From the NCBI RefSeq assembly GCF_000483485.1, contig NZ_KI519609.1:1021460-1085459 (forward strand): 64,000 nt of DNA, read 5' to 3'. Origin of the DNA: Thiomicrorhabdus chilensis DSM 12352. Lineage in GTDB: Bacteria > Pseudomonadota > Gammaproteobacteria > Thiomicrospirales > Thiomicrospiraceae. This document shows positions 26,728 through 37,300 of this stretch, one piece after another. Numbering within the stretch: position 1 is the stretch's first letter; the number at the start of each line of letters is the position of its first letter. The translations under genes were made by a program, and so were the position numbers. Under the pieces are notes generated by a model, which saw only the letters and a list, made by a program, of their open reading frames with translations, was not told the DNA's origin and did no database searches.

Positions 26728-27998
26728 AATCAAGCAAAGATGCGTTGAAGAAGCAGAGCCTTTCAACACAGGAGGCTATTGACAGACAGTGGGATGTCGT
26801 GGTCGTTGGAGGCGGAATGGTCGGCGCTGCCACGGCTTTGGCTTTGGGCCAGCAGGGGTTTGATGTCTTATTGCTGGAGCGCCAGGCGATCGGCACCGAT
26901 TGGAATTCAGAAGAGCCGTATCATACTCGTGTAAGTGCTTTAACCCGTGCCTCTGAAAATATCTTAAAAAATCTGGGGGCGTGGCAAGGAATCGAAAACC
27001 GGCGCTGCCATGCATTTACGGCGATGCATGTGTGGGATGAGGTATCGTCGGGAGAAGTGCATTTTTCGGCACTCGAAATGGGAGAACCCAATCTGGGGCA
27101 TACGGTTGAAAACAGTGTGATTCAAGCCGCTCTTTGGGAGCAGATCGCACAAAATGATCGTGTTCAAATATTGCTGGAAGCCAGAATTGAAAAAATGCAG
27201 TTTGAAAATCAGCAGGCCTGTCTATTTTTGGAAGACGATGGAAAAATCGAGACTCAATTGGTGATTGCCGCAGATGGCGCTCACTCTCAGGTCAGACAGC
27301 TTGCGCACATTGGTTTGGATACACACGATTATGAACAATGTGCGGTAGTTGGATGTGTGAAAACCGAAAACAGTCATCAAGACACCTGTTGGCAACGTTA
27401 TCGCAAAGAGGGGCCATTTGCGTTTCTGGCGATGGGCAATAATGTCAGTTCCATTGCCTGGTATTTGCCAAACGAGAAACTGGAATGGGCGCTTTCGTTG
27501 TCTGATGAAGAGTTTGCGCATGAAGTCGGAGTGGCGTCCGACTGGAAGCTCGGTCGTGTGGTCGAGGTGGCGCAGCGCAGTGCGTTTCCATTGGTCAGGC
27601 GTCATGCACAACATTACGTTAAGTCCAACTTGGCGTTGGTGGGTGACTCGGCTCATACCATTCACCCACAGGCTGGCCAGGGAGTGAACCTGGGCCTGTT
27701 GGATGCGGCCGTTTTGGTGGAGGTGTTGTCTGAAGCGCGTCAGCAAGGCAAAGCTATTGGACGCTTGTCGGTGCTGCGTCGTTACGAACGTTGGCGTCGC
27801 GGGGATAACGCTTTGGTGCAACGCTCAATGGAAGGGTTTGACTGGCTATTCAAGCAAGATGTCTTGCTCAAAAACGAATTCCGTAAGGCTTTTTTACCGT
27901 TGGCGAATCGTTTAAATCCGATAAAAAATTGGCTGATGGGACAGGCTTTGAATGGTCGCGAGGCCTTGCCGGAACTGGCTAAAAAAAGAGCCCTTTAA
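26724..27998 (+). CDS. ubiI: UbiI/VisC-like ubiquinone hydroxylase
   Basis: Second FAD-dependent ring hydroxylase of ubiquinone synthesis, likely C5. 424 residues, with VVVVGGGMVGAATALALGQQG near residue 30 after an N-terminal extension, a DG motif (VIAADGAHSQVR) and GDSAHTIHPQAGQGVNLGLLD. The GD form and position after ubiH fit UbiI; UbiF or a broad-range UbiM-like role is possible. The FENQQACLFL stretch is encoded by repeat copy 10 and matches ENQQACL in PpiC. Confidence 0.85.
   Translation: MKSSKDALKKQSLSTQEAIDRQWDVVVVGGGMVGAATALALGQQGFDVLLLERQAIGTDWNSEEPYHTRVSALTRASENILKNLGAWQGIENRRCHAFTAMHVWDEVSSGEVHFSALEMGEPNLGHTVENSVIQAALWEQIAQNDRVQILLEARIEKMQFENQQACLFLEDDGKIETQLVIAADGAHSQVRQLAHIGLDTHDYEQCAVVGCVKTENSHQDTCWQRYRKEGPFAFLAMGNNVSSIAWYLPNEKLEWALSLSDEEFAHEVGVASDWKLGRVVEVAQRSAFPLVRRHAQHYVKSNLALVGDSAHTIHPQAGQGVNLGLLDAAVLVEVLSEARQQGKAIGRLSVLRRYERWRRGDNALVQRSMEGFDWLFKQDVLLKNEFRKAFLPLANRLNPIKNWLMGQALNGREALPELAKKRAL
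27213..27220 (+). repeat. CAGGCCTG repeat, copy 10 (coding)
   Basis: Context GAAAATCAGCAGGCCTGTCT, full consensus, inside ubiI over codons for ENQQACL. Confidence 0.78.
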
Positions 27999-28025
27999 AC
28001 CTGAACGAGAAAGCGAAACACAGTT

Positions 28026-28871
28026 ATGGATTTTAAAGTCATTTTAGGGATAGCCGGCGTACATTACCGAGAGAATGCACGTGCCAAAAGGATTGGCGGG
28101 CAGTTCGAGGTTTTGGTTTTACTTGCCTTGTTTGCGGTTTTTGTCCAATTGCTGATGTTTTATTCCGGTTCTGATGTGGACACTTCCTGGGTTTCCACTA
28201 TTATTTGGTTTGTGTTTGCCGCCGAACTGGGGGTGAACTTGTTTAATGTGAATGACCGCTGGCGTTATCTGCGGCAGAACTGGATGAATGTGGTGATTGT
28301 GCTGTTGGCCTTTCCTTGGATAAATTGGGGCAGCGATTGGGCGGTGATCGTGCGTTCTTTAAGATTGGTGTTATTCCTGCGCTTCTTTGCCCATTTCTAC
28401 AAAGATGTTAGCGCCATTTTGAAACGCCACAAACTTGGGCAAATACTTATTGGCGCCGCCTTTTTGATTGTCGCTTCCGGAGGTTTGTTTGCTTATCTGG
28501 AAGAGCGGGATCTTGTCGACGGGATCTGGTATGCCATCGTTACCGTCACCACGGTGGGCTATGGTGACGTTGTGCCCATGTCTGAGAATGGCCGTATCTT
28601 CGGAACCTTTTTGATACTTTTCGGTGTGGTGTTGTTCTCATTGGTCACAGCGAATATCTCCGCTTTTTTGATTGGTTCTGGTCAAAAGCAGCAAGAGAAG
28701 GATATCTTGAATTACGTACGTAAGATGGAAGAACGCCTTGAGCTTCAAACTGTCGAGAACCAAGAGCAAGTTGAGAAAATCATTAAACATATGACAAAAG
28801 AAATTCAGGCACTCAAATCCCAGCTACAAGAGGCTGAGATAAAGTGTTCTGATGAAGAGAAGTCCAAATAA
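28026..28871 (+). CDS. Voltage-gated-like potassium channel
   Basis: 281 residues, six hydrophobic segments. The S4-like helix has three spaced arginines (R110, R113, R119). The selectivity filter TTVGYGD is at 175-181 between the pore helix and the last membrane helix. The cytoplasmic tail (about 220-275) is a charged coiled coil likely to hold the tetramer together; there is no RCK domain. It lies 27 bases after ubiI, so may be read with the ubiquinone genes. Whether it gates with voltage is inferred from the reduced S4. Confidence 0.88.
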   Translation: MDFKVILGIAGVHYRENARAKRIGGQFEVLVLLALFAVFVQLLMFYSGSDVDTSWVSTIIWFVFAAELGVNLFNVNDRWRYLRQNWMNVVIVLLAFPWINWGSDWAVIVRSLRLVLFLRFFAHFYKDVSAILKRHKLGQILIGAAFLIVASGGLFAYLEERDLVDGIWYAIVTVTTVGYGDVVPMSENGRIFGTFLILFGVVLFSLVTANISAFLIGSGQKQQEKDILNYVRKMEERLELQTVENQEQVEKIIKHMTKEIQALKSQLQEAEIKCSDEEKSK

Positions 28872-29028
28872 TCAACGGCTTATGGATCAGTATGGTAGCG
28901 TAGAGTGTTTTGTCTACTAACGTATTTTTCAATTCTGAATTGATGATTTCAGGATGGGGTGGATTGATTCCATGATTAAAGTCGGTGAATAAGTAATTCG
29001 TCTCAATTTTATATGGCTATCAATAAGT

Positions 29029-29057
29029 TTGACATTTGCTTATTAAAGTCCTATATT
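29029..29057 (+). promoter_or_regulatory. Sigma70 promoter of the LysR gene
   Basis: TTGACA (29029-29034), 17-base spacer, TATATT (29052-29057). Transcription should start near 29064, giving a leader of about 37 bases. Confidence 0.8.
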
Positions 29058-29100
29058 CACTGGGTTTAATAAATTTTATAGACCATAAAGGAAATTTCGG

Positions 29101-30054
29101 ATGGCAGATAGACGTCTTCAAGTCTTCCACACTGTTGCGAAAGTAATGAGTTTTACTAAAGCGGCTGAAACGCTACACATGACACAGCCTGCAGTGACTT
29201 TCCAGGTAAAACAACTCGAAGATTTCTTTAACACCCGTCTTTTTGATCGAACCCACAATAAGATTACCTTGACCGATGCCGGCAAGGTGGTCTACGACTA
29301 TGCCGATCAGATACTGGAACACTATGAGAAGATGAATAGTGAAGTCCGTGAGATGACTGGGGAGGTGACCGGGAGTTTGGTGATTGGGGCCAGTACGACC
29401 ATTGCGGAATACATGCTGCCAAGTTTGCTTGGCGCCTTCAAAAAACAGTTTGAGGATGTCAATATCCGACTTCAGGTCGGCAATACCGATGCGATTGTTT
29501 CTATGGTCGAAAACAATATGATTGACTTGGGTCTGGTTGAGGCTCCTGTCCATAACAAGAACCTTGAAGTAGATGTTTGCCGTCTCGATGAAATGCAGCT
29601 GATTTGTCCTTTGGATCACCCTTTGGCTAAACGTGATAAGGTTTCCATCGAGGAGATGAGAAAATATGGCTACATCTCTCGCGAAGAGGGCTCTGGTTCG
29701 CGTTCGGTGATAGATAATTACATCCGCGAGCAAGGTTTGAGTTACAGTGATTTGAATGTGGTGATGGAGCTAGGTAGTCCGGAAGCGGTCAAGATGGCGG
29801 TTGAGTCTGATGTGGGTGTTGCGATTGTGTCGCGCACCACTATTTCGAAGGAGTTGCGTCTTAATACACTTAAAGCGATTCCGCTTGATCCGCCTATTGT
29901 GCGTCCATTCTCCCATGTGCGTCAAAAGCATAAGTTCCGTCACCGTGCGGTAGGCGAACTGCTGGATTTTGCCATTAACTATTGTCGTGATAAGGCGCTT
30001 GAGCAAGGATTTGCTTTGCCTGAAGAGGTCTTGAAGGATCGAGGCGACAAGTAA
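29101..30054 (+). CDS. LysR-type transcriptional regulator
   Basis: 317 residues. N-terminal winged helix (about 1-60: LQVFHTVAKVMSFTKAAETL, TQPAVTFQVKQLE) and C-terminal effector domain of the CysL/CbbR-like branch (GSLVIGASTTIAEYMLPSLL, EEGSGSR, MVENNMIDLGLVE). That branch often controls carbon-fixation or sulfur genes, but the target cannot be read here, and neighbouring genes (K+ channel, PhoH-like) give no divergent target. AGGA lies just before the ATG. It has its own promoter and terminator, so it is a monocistron. Confidence 0.9.
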   Translation: MADRRLQVFHTVAKVMSFTKAAETLHMTQPAVTFQVKQLEDFFNTRLFDRTHNKITLTDAGKVVYDYADQILEHYEKMNSEVREMTGEVTGSLVIGASTTIAEYMLPSLLGAFKKQFEDVNIRLQVGNTDAIVSMVENNMIDLGLVEAPVHNKNLEVDVCRLDEMQLICPLDHPLAKRDKVSIEEMRKYGYISREEGSGSRSVIDNYIREQGLSYSDLNVVMELGSPEAVKMAVESDVGVAIVSRTTISKELRLNTLKAIPLDPPIVRPFSHVRQKHKFRHRAVGELLDFAINYCRDKALEQGFALPEEVLKDRGDK

Positions 30055-30091
30055 GGCTGTAAAAATCCCAGGTGATTGAAGTGTAAGCTAG

Positions 30092-30122
30092 AAAAAAGGC
30101 CGTTTAATACGGCCTTTTTTAT
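30092..30122. terminator. Bidirectional terminator between LysR and phoH2
   Basis: A 12-bp perfect stem AAAAAAGGCCGT with a five-base loop and T runs on both strands. Confidence 0.92.
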
Positions 30123-30146
30123 TGGTGCTTTTTAGGTGTGTCAATG

Positions 30147-31559
30147 TTACAGAGAGTCAGACGCATATAGCGCCAATCTGGATCTTTCCCCTTGTTGCAA
30201 GGTGATGTGGGCACCATGTTCCCAAGATTTGAAACGGTCCACGACATAGGTTAAACCGCTGGTCGTTTCGCTGAGGTAGGGAGAGTCGATCTGACCGATG
30301 TTACCGATGCAAATGATTTTTGTGCCTTCTCCCGCACGCGTGATGAGAGTTTTCATCTGTTTCGGTGTCAGGTTTTGCGCCTCATCTAAAATAATAAACT
30401 TATTCTGGAAGGTGCGGCCGCGCATGAAGTTAAGTGACTTGATTTTAATGCGTTTACTGATAAGTTGTTGGGTACTCTCTTTTTCCCATTCGGTTGAGTT
30501 GCTGTTTTCCGCATTGGTAAGCACTTCCAGGTTGTCCATCAATGCCCCCATCCAGGGCGTCATTTTTTCCTCTTCGGTTCCGGGTAAAAAGCCGATGTCC
30601 TCTCCAATGGGGATGGTTGCACGCGTCATGATGATTTCGTTGTAAATATTGAGATCTAAAGTTTGTTCCAGAGCGGCTGCCAGAGCCAACAAGGTTTTAC
30701 CGGTTCCGGCAATCCCGAGTAAAGAAACAAAATCAATTTCAGGGTCCATTAAGAAGTTCATGGCCATGTTCTGTTCAGCATTACGCGCATGGATTCCCCA
30801 GACCCCCTGGCTTTCCTTGCCAAAATTCTGCATGTATTCCAGAATCGCTTTGCCGTCATGAATGGAGCGTACTATGGCTTTAAATCCGGCCTCATTGTCA
30901 CTGATCAAGCACTGATTGGCATGCCAGTTACAGTCTTTGTCCACATCAAGTTCGTAGAAAGTACGGCTGCCGTCCTGCCAGGATTTCATCTGCTTGCCGT
31001 GTTCTTCAAAGAAGTTTGCGGGAAGGGTTTCCCAGCCGGTGTAGAGCAGGTCCACATCTTCCAGTACTCGATCGTTGTAATAGTCCTCGGAATGCAGTCC
31101 TACCGCAGAGGACTTGATGCGCATATTGATGTCTTTGGTGACTAAGGTGACGCTGCGGTTAGGGAAGCGTGCTATAAGCGCCAGGCCGGTCTGCAGGATG
31201 TGGTTGTCAGCTTTGTGGCTGGGCAAAGAAATAGGCAGTTCAACCAAAAGAGGTTCGGTTTCAAAAAACAGTTTACCCAAATGCAATGCATCCTTGTTTG
31301 CACTGGGGTGTATTCTTTCCAAGGGCAGGCCTTGTCTAATCTCGTCAAAACTTGCATCGCTGATAATCTGATCGATTAAGCGGTTGGTTTCTCGGACATT
31401 GCGAGAGACTTCGGAAATCCCTTTTTTGGCCGAGTCGAGTTCTTCCAGAACAGTCATGGAGATGAATATGTCATGTTCTTCAAAATTGAACATCGCCATG
31501 GGGTCATGCATTAAAACATTGGTGTCTAAGATGAATAATCTTCTGTTTTCATTGGTCAT
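30147..31559 (-). CDS. phoH2: PIN-PhoH fusion ATPase (PhoH2)
   Basis: 470 residues. N-terminal PIN nuclease-like domain (about 1-140, FILDTNVLMHDP with the acidic Asp, VLEELD) fused to a C-terminal PhoH ATPase (about 245-465). Walker A is GIAGTGKT; FIILDEAQNLTPKQMKT is Walker B; SRLA near the end supplies an arginine. Characterised PhoH2 proteins unwind and cut RNA, so an RNA-processing role is likely; no toxin-antitoxin partner gene is seen. Clear family, uncertain physiology. Confidence 0.92.
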   Translation of the reverse strand: MTNENRRLFILDTNVLMHDPMAMFNFEEHDIFISMTVLEELDSAKKGISEVSRNVRETNRLIDQIISDASFDEIRQGLPLERIHPSANKDALHLGKLFFETEPLLVELPISLPSHKADNHILQTGLALIARFPNRSVTLVTKDINMRIKSSAVGLHSEDYYNDRVLEDVDLLYTGWETLPANFFEEHGKQMKSWQDGSRTFYELDVDKDCNWHANQCLISDNEAGFKAIVRSIHDGKAILEYMQNFGKESQGVWGIHARNAEQNMAMNFLMDPEIDFVSLLGIAGTGKTLLALAAALEQTLDLNIYNEIIMTRATIPIGEDIGFLPGTEEEKMTPWMGALMDNLEVLTNAENSNSTEWEKESTQQLISKRIKIKSLNFMRGRTFQNKFIILDEAQNLTPKQMKTLITRAGEGTKIICIGNIGQIDSPYLSETTSGLTYVVDRFKSWEHGAHITLQQGERSRLALYASDSL

Positions 31560-31607
31560 GTACGGGCGTCCTGTTTTTATTGAAAACGATATGATCTGTC
31601 GAGTTAT

Positions 31608-32078
31608 CTAGTTGCAGTGTTGTTTTAGGCTTTGCAGTACTTGCTGCGCATGTTCTTTGACTTTGACGTTGCGCCATTCTTCGATCAGTTCTCCTTTAGG
31701 GTTGATTAGAAAGGTGCTGCGTACAATACCCATGTACTCTTTCCCAAAGTTCTTCTTAAGTTGGTAGGTGCCGAAAAGGTTGCAAAGTAGGGCGTCAGGG
31801 TCAGAAATCAAGTCAAAACTAAAATTCTGTTTGGCTTTGAAATTCTCGTGGCGTTTCATGGAGTCCATGGATACACCAAAGATTTGGCAATTGAGTTGCT
31901 TGAATTCGGGGTGAAGCAGGGTAAAGTCTAGACCTTCAGTGGTACAGCCGGGCGTGCTGTCTTTGGGGTAAAAGTAAAGGACGGTATATTGTTGGGTCAG
32001 GTCTGACTGGGTAATGATTCTGTTTGAGGTGGCTTCAAGGGAGAAATTTGGGACGATTTCACCGGGTTTTATCGACAT
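31608..32078 (-). CDS. bcp: Peroxiredoxin of the Bcp/PrxQ type
   Basis: Thiol peroxidase that reduces H2O2 and organic peroxides with thioredoxin-type donors. 156 residues from ATG at 32078. It contains KPGEIVPNFSLE, YFYPKDSTPGCTTEG with the peroxidatic Cys, and STFLINPKGEL. The usual nearby resolving Cys (five residues after) is not present, so a one-Cys or distant-resolving mechanism is likely. Upstream in-frame ATG at 32093 is an alternative. Divergent from dapA. Confidence 0.92.
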   Translation of the reverse strand: MSIKPGEIVPNFSLEATSNRIITQSDLTQQYTVLYFYPKDSTPGCTTEGLDFTLLHPEFKQLNCQIFGVSMDSMKRHENFKAKQNFSFDLISDPDALLCNLFGTYQLKKNFGKEYMGIVRSTFLINPKGELIEEWRNVKVKEHAQQVLQSLKQHCN

Positions 32079-32283
32079 TTCTGAGGTTTCCATAGTAGTG
32101 AATTTGGATTCAGTATGCCGGGTTTTGAATATGCTTTCAATAAATAAAATCCCATTTGTTTGAACAGGTTCCGGACGTAGTTTTGACGGGCGAATTAGCA
32201 CCTAATTAAGGTTGAAGTGTTGGGGGGGAAAGGGTAATATTACTGTTTTTTGGGCTAGCGCTGATCTATTGGAGAATTTCGCC

Positions 32284-33159
32284 GTGTTTAGAGGCAGTAT
32301 GGTGGCATTGGTCACCCCTATGTTAGAAGATGAATCAATCGATTACAAATCGCTTGAGAAGCTGGTGGAATTTCACATTGCATCCGGAACCGATGCCATA
32401 GTCGCCGTAGGGACTACGGGTGAGTCGGCAACCTTAGATATGCAAGAGCATTGCGAAGTCGTAAAGTTTGTAGTGGACAAGGTTAATAAAAGAATTCCTG
32501 TTATTGCCGGAACGGGAGCCAATTCAACCACTGAAGCGATTGAGCTAACTCAGTGCGCTAAAAAAGCGGGGGCGGATGCCTGTCTGCTGGTCACGCCTTA
32601 TTACAATAAGCCGACACAAGAAGGGCTTTATCTGCATTATAAAAAAATTGCTGAAACCGTGGATATTCCACAGATCCTATATAATGTCCCCGGGCGAACA
32701 GCATGTGACCTGTTGCCGGAAACGGTTATCCGTTTGGCCAAAATTAAAAATATTATCGGTATCAAGGAAGCGACCGGGGACATTGGTCGTATTGCTCAAA
32801 TTAAAGCGGGTGTCTCCGACGAGTTTGATTTGTATACCGGAGATGATGCGACGGCTGTGGACTTTATTTTGGCTGGTGGCCATGGTGGCATTTCGGTCAC
32901 TGCGAATGTGACGCCTAAACTGTTGCACGAAGTTTATTTTGCCGCTTTAGAGGGCGATTCTGAAAAGGCCAAACGTTTGGATGCGCCTTTAACGGGTCTG
33001 CATCGTGATCTTTTTGTTGAAGCTAATCCGATTCCGGTAAAATGGGCTTTGGCTGAAATGGGTTTGATTGGTCATGCGATTCGTTTACCTATGACGCAGC
33101 TTTCCGAAAAGTACCATGCCGTTGTAAGAGCCGCGATGCAGCAAGCGGGTGTCGTTTAG
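32284..33159 (+). CDS. dapA: 4-hydroxy-tetrahydrodipicolinate synthase
   Basis: Condenses pyruvate and aspartate semialdehyde, the entry to lysine and diaminopimelate. 291 residues, standard length. Motifs: VAVGTTGESATL, YYNKPTQEGLY, YNVPGRT, catalytic Lys in GIKEATGD, and GGHGGISVTANV. The start is GTG at 32284, placed by GGAG nine bases upstream and by alignment with MFRGSMVALVTPM; the longer in-frame ATG would add a non-homologous extension. Followed by bamC, as in E. coli (dapA-nlpB). Confidence 0.96.
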   Translation: MFRGSMVALVTPMLEDESIDYKSLEKLVEFHIASGTDAIVAVGTTGESATLDMQEHCEVVKFVVDKVNKRIPVIAGTGANSTTEAIELTQCAKKAGADACLLVTPYYNKPTQEGLYLHYKKIAETVDIPQILYNVPGRTACDLLPETVIRLAKIKNIIGIKEATGDIGRIAQIKAGVSDEFDLYTGDDATAVDFILAGGHGGISVTANVTPKLLHEVYFAALEGDSEKAKRLDAPLTGLHRDLFVEANPIPVKWALAEMGLIGHAIRLPMTQLSEKYHAVVRAAMQQAGVV

Positions 33160-33195
33160 ACAATTCACTAAAATTAAAGAGTAACAGTCCTACAC

Positions 33196-34314
33196 ATGAA
33201 CGCACCGACCAAACTTATTCCTATATTTTTAACCTTTTCCATGATTGGCTTGAGCGGGTGTTCCACTGTGTCAAGTTGGATGGGCTCAGACGAGCCAGAT
33301 TACCGTGAATCCAATGCTCGTTTGGCAAAAAATCTGGAAATGCCGCCTAATTTGTTTCACCCGTCTAAGAAACAAGAAGAAATGGAAATCGTGTTTCAGG
33401 AATTGCAGGCTCCTACGGAACAAAATGATTACATTCCAACCTACAAAGCAGCCGGTGTTTCGATTCAATCCAATCTTTCAGAGCGCTGGTTAGAAATTGA
33501 TAGCTCCAATAGCGATCATGTGTGGAACAGTGTCAAACGCTTTTTAGAAAATTCGGGCATGCAGGTCAAAGAAGAGCGTAAAGATATCGGCATCATCAAA
33601 ACCGATTTCAGCAAGCGCACCGAACTGGTGCCGTTGGATGATGTGAGTCCGCTGACCCGCATGCTGAACAGTTGGCGTCCTGAGTTGGCAGAAGGGATTT
33701 ATGACCGTTTTGTGGTCAGGGTGGAGACACTTAAGGAATCAAATAAAACCAGAGTCTATTTTCACCATCATATGGTGGTTTCTCCAGACACTAATGCCGA
33801 ATTGGGTGGCGATGAGCGTTGGCGCATCAAGCCCTATAATCCTTTGATGGAAGCTGAAGCGCTTTATCGCGCGATGATTTTCTTTGGTTCTACTTCGGAC
33901 GTGGCTTTGGCACAGTTAAAAGTAACCGGTCAAATGAGTGAAGAATTTAACGGTGAGCAAGAACTTGAGAGTTTAATTTTGCATGCCAATCTGTCCCAAA
34001 GTTGGGGCTATTTGCAGGCAATGGTCTATCGTGCCGACTGGCAGGTTGACCAATCCAAACCTGAACTACATAAAATGTGGGTCAAGGTGCCGGAGTCGGC
34101 CAGAAAAGATGATTCGCTGATTTCCAAATTGGCATTCTGGAAAACGGACGAAGATAAGATGGCGTTGCCTGAAGTGATTTTGTTGCAACTTGAGAGTGAT
34201 GAAAAAGATTCGACTAAAACACGTTTAACAGCCAAATCTTTGGAAGGAGATACACCGCTAAATGAAGCTAAGCGAAAATATCTGTTTGAGCGTTTAGGGT
34301 TGTTGGGCCAGTAA
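33196..34314 (+). CDS. bamC: Outer-membrane assembly lipoprotein BamC
   Basis: Accessory lipoprotein of the BAM complex that inserts beta-barrel proteins. 372 residues. Signal peptide with lipobox LSGC (Cys22). The unstructured segment after the Cys contains the BamC pattern PDYRESNARLAKNLEMPPNL. Two helix-grip domains follow, the first with ERWLEIDSSNSDHVWNSVKRFL. Spacing of 36 bases from dapA suggests one transcript. A terminator-like hairpin follows. Confidence 0.9.
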   Translation: MNAPTKLIPIFLTFSMIGLSGCSTVSSWMGSDEPDYRESNARLAKNLEMPPNLFHPSKKQEEMEIVFQELQAPTEQNDYIPTYKAAGVSIQSNLSERWLEIDSSNSDHVWNSVKRFLENSGMQVKEERKDIGIIKTDFSKRTELVPLDDVSPLTRMLNSWRPELAEGIYDRFVVRVETLKESNKTRVYFHHHMVVSPDTNAELGGDERWRIKPYNPLMEAEALYRAMIFFGSTSDVALAQLKVTGQMSEEFNGEQELESLILHANLSQSWGYLQAMVYRADWQVDQSKPELHKMWVKVPESARKDDSLISKLAFWKTDEDKMALPEVILLQLESDEKDSTKTRLTAKSLEGDTPLNEAKRKYLFERLGLLGQ

Positions 34315-34331
34315 GTTTATTTTGATTTCAG

Positions 34332-34362
34332 ACCCTCGGAGATCGGGGGTTTTTGTTTTTTT
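34332..34362 (+). terminator. dapA-bamC terminator
   Basis: A 7-bp ACCCTCG/CGGGGGT stem (one G-T pair) and a T-rich run, ending 15 bases before the purL start. Confidence 0.7.
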
Positions 34363-34377
34363 GGAAGGACAAAAGTT

Positions 34378-37300
34378 ATGCAAATTGTTTGGGGAAATCC
34401 TGCTCACTCTGATTATCGATTAAATCAGCTTTTAAATAAGCTGCAGGAGGCCGGAACCATTTCTGCGATACGTTCGCAGTTCATCTATTTTGTGGATAAC
34501 AGTGCCGCTTTATCCTCAGAGGAAACCGCCCACCTAAAGATTTTGCTAAACGACTTTGAGAATGAGGTGGAATCGACTTTGAATGCTCAGAGTTGCATGG
34601 TGGTTCCGCGTTTGGGCACTATTTCTCCATGGTCATCTAAAGCAACGGATATTGTACATACCTGTGGCATTGAGTCGATCGAACGTATTGAGCGTGGAAT
34701 TGTTTATTTTCTTGAAGGCGTGAATGCTGATGAACAAGGAGCCATGGAGGCGCTGTTGCATGACCGTATGATGGAACAGGTTTTGCATACTTTCGATGAA
34801 CTTGATGGCATGTTTTCTCATCAATCTCCGAAGCCTTATTCCACTGTGGACGTTTTGTCGGGTGGACGCGATGCTTTGGTTCAGGCCAATGCGGAAATGG
34901 GGTTGGCGCTCAGTGATGATGAAATCGATTATCTTGTTGAAGCTTTTGTCAATTTAAAGCGCAATCCCGTGGATGCCGAGTTGATGATGTTTGCCCAAGC
35001 TAACTCTGAACATTGTCGTCATAAGATCTTCAATGCCGACTGGACGATTGATGGTCAAGATAAACCTAATTCACTATTTGGAATGATTCGCAACACCTAT
35101 CAGAAAAACCCGCAAGGGGTTTTGTCTGCCTATAGCGACAACGCAGCGGTGGTTGAAGGTTATCAAGCGACTCGTTTTTTTCCTAACCCTGAAACCCGTG
35201 AATATGGTTATCATGCCGAACCGGTGCATTTCCAGATCAAGGTCGAGACCCATAACCATCCGACGGCCATATCCCCTTGGCCGGGCGCCGCGACCGGTTC
35301 TGGTGGTGAAATACGTGATGAAGGTGCGACAGGTCGAGGCTCAAAGCCGAAAGCCGGTTTGACTGGGTTTACGGTATCCAATTTGAATATCCCGGGTTTC
35401 AAGCAACCTTGGGAACGAGACTATGGCAAGCCCGGACGCATTGTGACCCCTTTTGAGATCATGATTGAAGGGCCTTTAGGCGCCGCAGGATTCAATAACG
35501 AGTTCGGTCGTCCGGCAATCAACGGTTATTTCCGTACCTATGAAAACACGTTGATCACCCATGATGGTGAAGAGGTACGCGGTTATCACAAGCCGATTAT
35601 GTTGGCTGGTGGTTTGGGAAGTATCCGTGAACAGCACATTCAAAAAAATGACATTCCCGCTGGTGCAAAGCTGGTTGTACTAGGCGGGCCGGCGATGTTG
35701 ATTGGACTGGGAGGGGGGGCCGCCTCATCTGTTGACAGCGGGGCGGGTTCCGAGAGTTTGGATTTTGCTTCCGTACAGCGAGAGAATCCGGAGATGGAAC
35801 GTCGCGCGCAGGAAGTCATTGATCGTTGCACCTATTTGGGTGACAAGTCACCGATCGCTTCAATTCATGATGTAGGCGCCGGTGGTTTGTCGAATGCCTT
35901 TCCGGAATTGGTCAATGACGCCGGCAAAGGGGCGATTTTTGATTTAAGAAAAGTCCCTAATGATGAGCCGGGCATGTCGCCGATGGAAATCTGGTGTAAC
36001 GAGTCTCAAGAGCGTTATGTGATTGCGATCTACCCAGATCAAATCGAGCAGTTTGAAGCAATCTGTAAACGTGAGCGCTGCCTGTATGCCATTGTAGGTG
36101 AAGCAACCCAGGAGCAAAAACTGGTCGTCAATGATACGGTATTTGACAATAATCCAGTGGATATGCCTTTGAATGTGTTGCTGGGCAAACCGCCTAAAAT
36201 GCATCGCACGGTCGAGTCAAAATTGATTCCGCAACCTGGATTTGAAACCGCGGTGATTGATCTTGAAGAGGCGACGGAGCGCTTATTAAAACTTCCGACG
36301 ATTGCCGATAAATCTTTTTTGATTACCATCGGTGATCGCAGTATTACTGGCATGGTGACACGTGATCAGATGGTGGGGCCTTGGCAGGTTCCAGTTGCCA
36401 ATGCCGGGGTGACCTGTTCTGACTATCAGGGCTATACGGGTGAGGCGATGGCTTCCGGTGAGCGTCCTCCGGTTGCATTGGTCAATCCAAAAGCTTCCGC
36501 GCGTCTTTCGATTGCCGAGGCGATCACCAATATCGCCTGTGCCAAAATTTCTAAAATGAGTGATATCAAGATTTCGGCAAACTGGATGGCCGCTGCCGGT
36601 CATGAAGGTGAAGATGCGGCTTTATATGATGCCGTTGAGACCGTTGGAATGGAGTTGTGTCCTGCACTGGGTATTGCGGTTCCTGTCGGAAAGGATTCGA
36701 TGTCGATGAAAACCGTTTGGCAGGAAGGGGATGTGGCGAAGTCGGTTGTGTCGCCGGTCTCGTTGAATATTACGACCTTTGCGCCGGTGGAAGATGTGCG
36801 CAAGACTGTCACCCCTCAGTTACGCACTGATCTAGGCGAAACAGAGTTGTTGGTAATCGATTTGGGTAAAGGTCAGAATCGTATTGGTGCCAGTTGTCTG
36901 GCACAGGTTTACAATCAAATTGGGGATGTGTCCGCCGATCTTGACAATGCCCAGGATTTATTGAATTTGTTCAATGCTACTCAGGCTTTGCTGGCCGAAG
37001 ATTTGGCGCTCGCTTATCATGATCGCGCTGATGGTGGTCTGTTGGTGACCTTGTTGGAGATGGCCTTTGCCGGTCATTGCGGTCTGAATGTAGATGTCTC
37101 TGCGTTAGGTTCGGAGCCGGTAGCTGCATTATGTGCGGAAGAGGTGGGTGTCGTCATTCAGGTGCTGTCTTCGCAGAAATCTCGTGTTCAAGCGATTATT
37201 GAGAGTCATCAGCTGGCTGCCATGGCGCACTGGATTGGTGGTATCACATCGGATGATCAGGTTGAAATTGCCTCTCAAGGGAAAACTGTCCTGAGTCAAC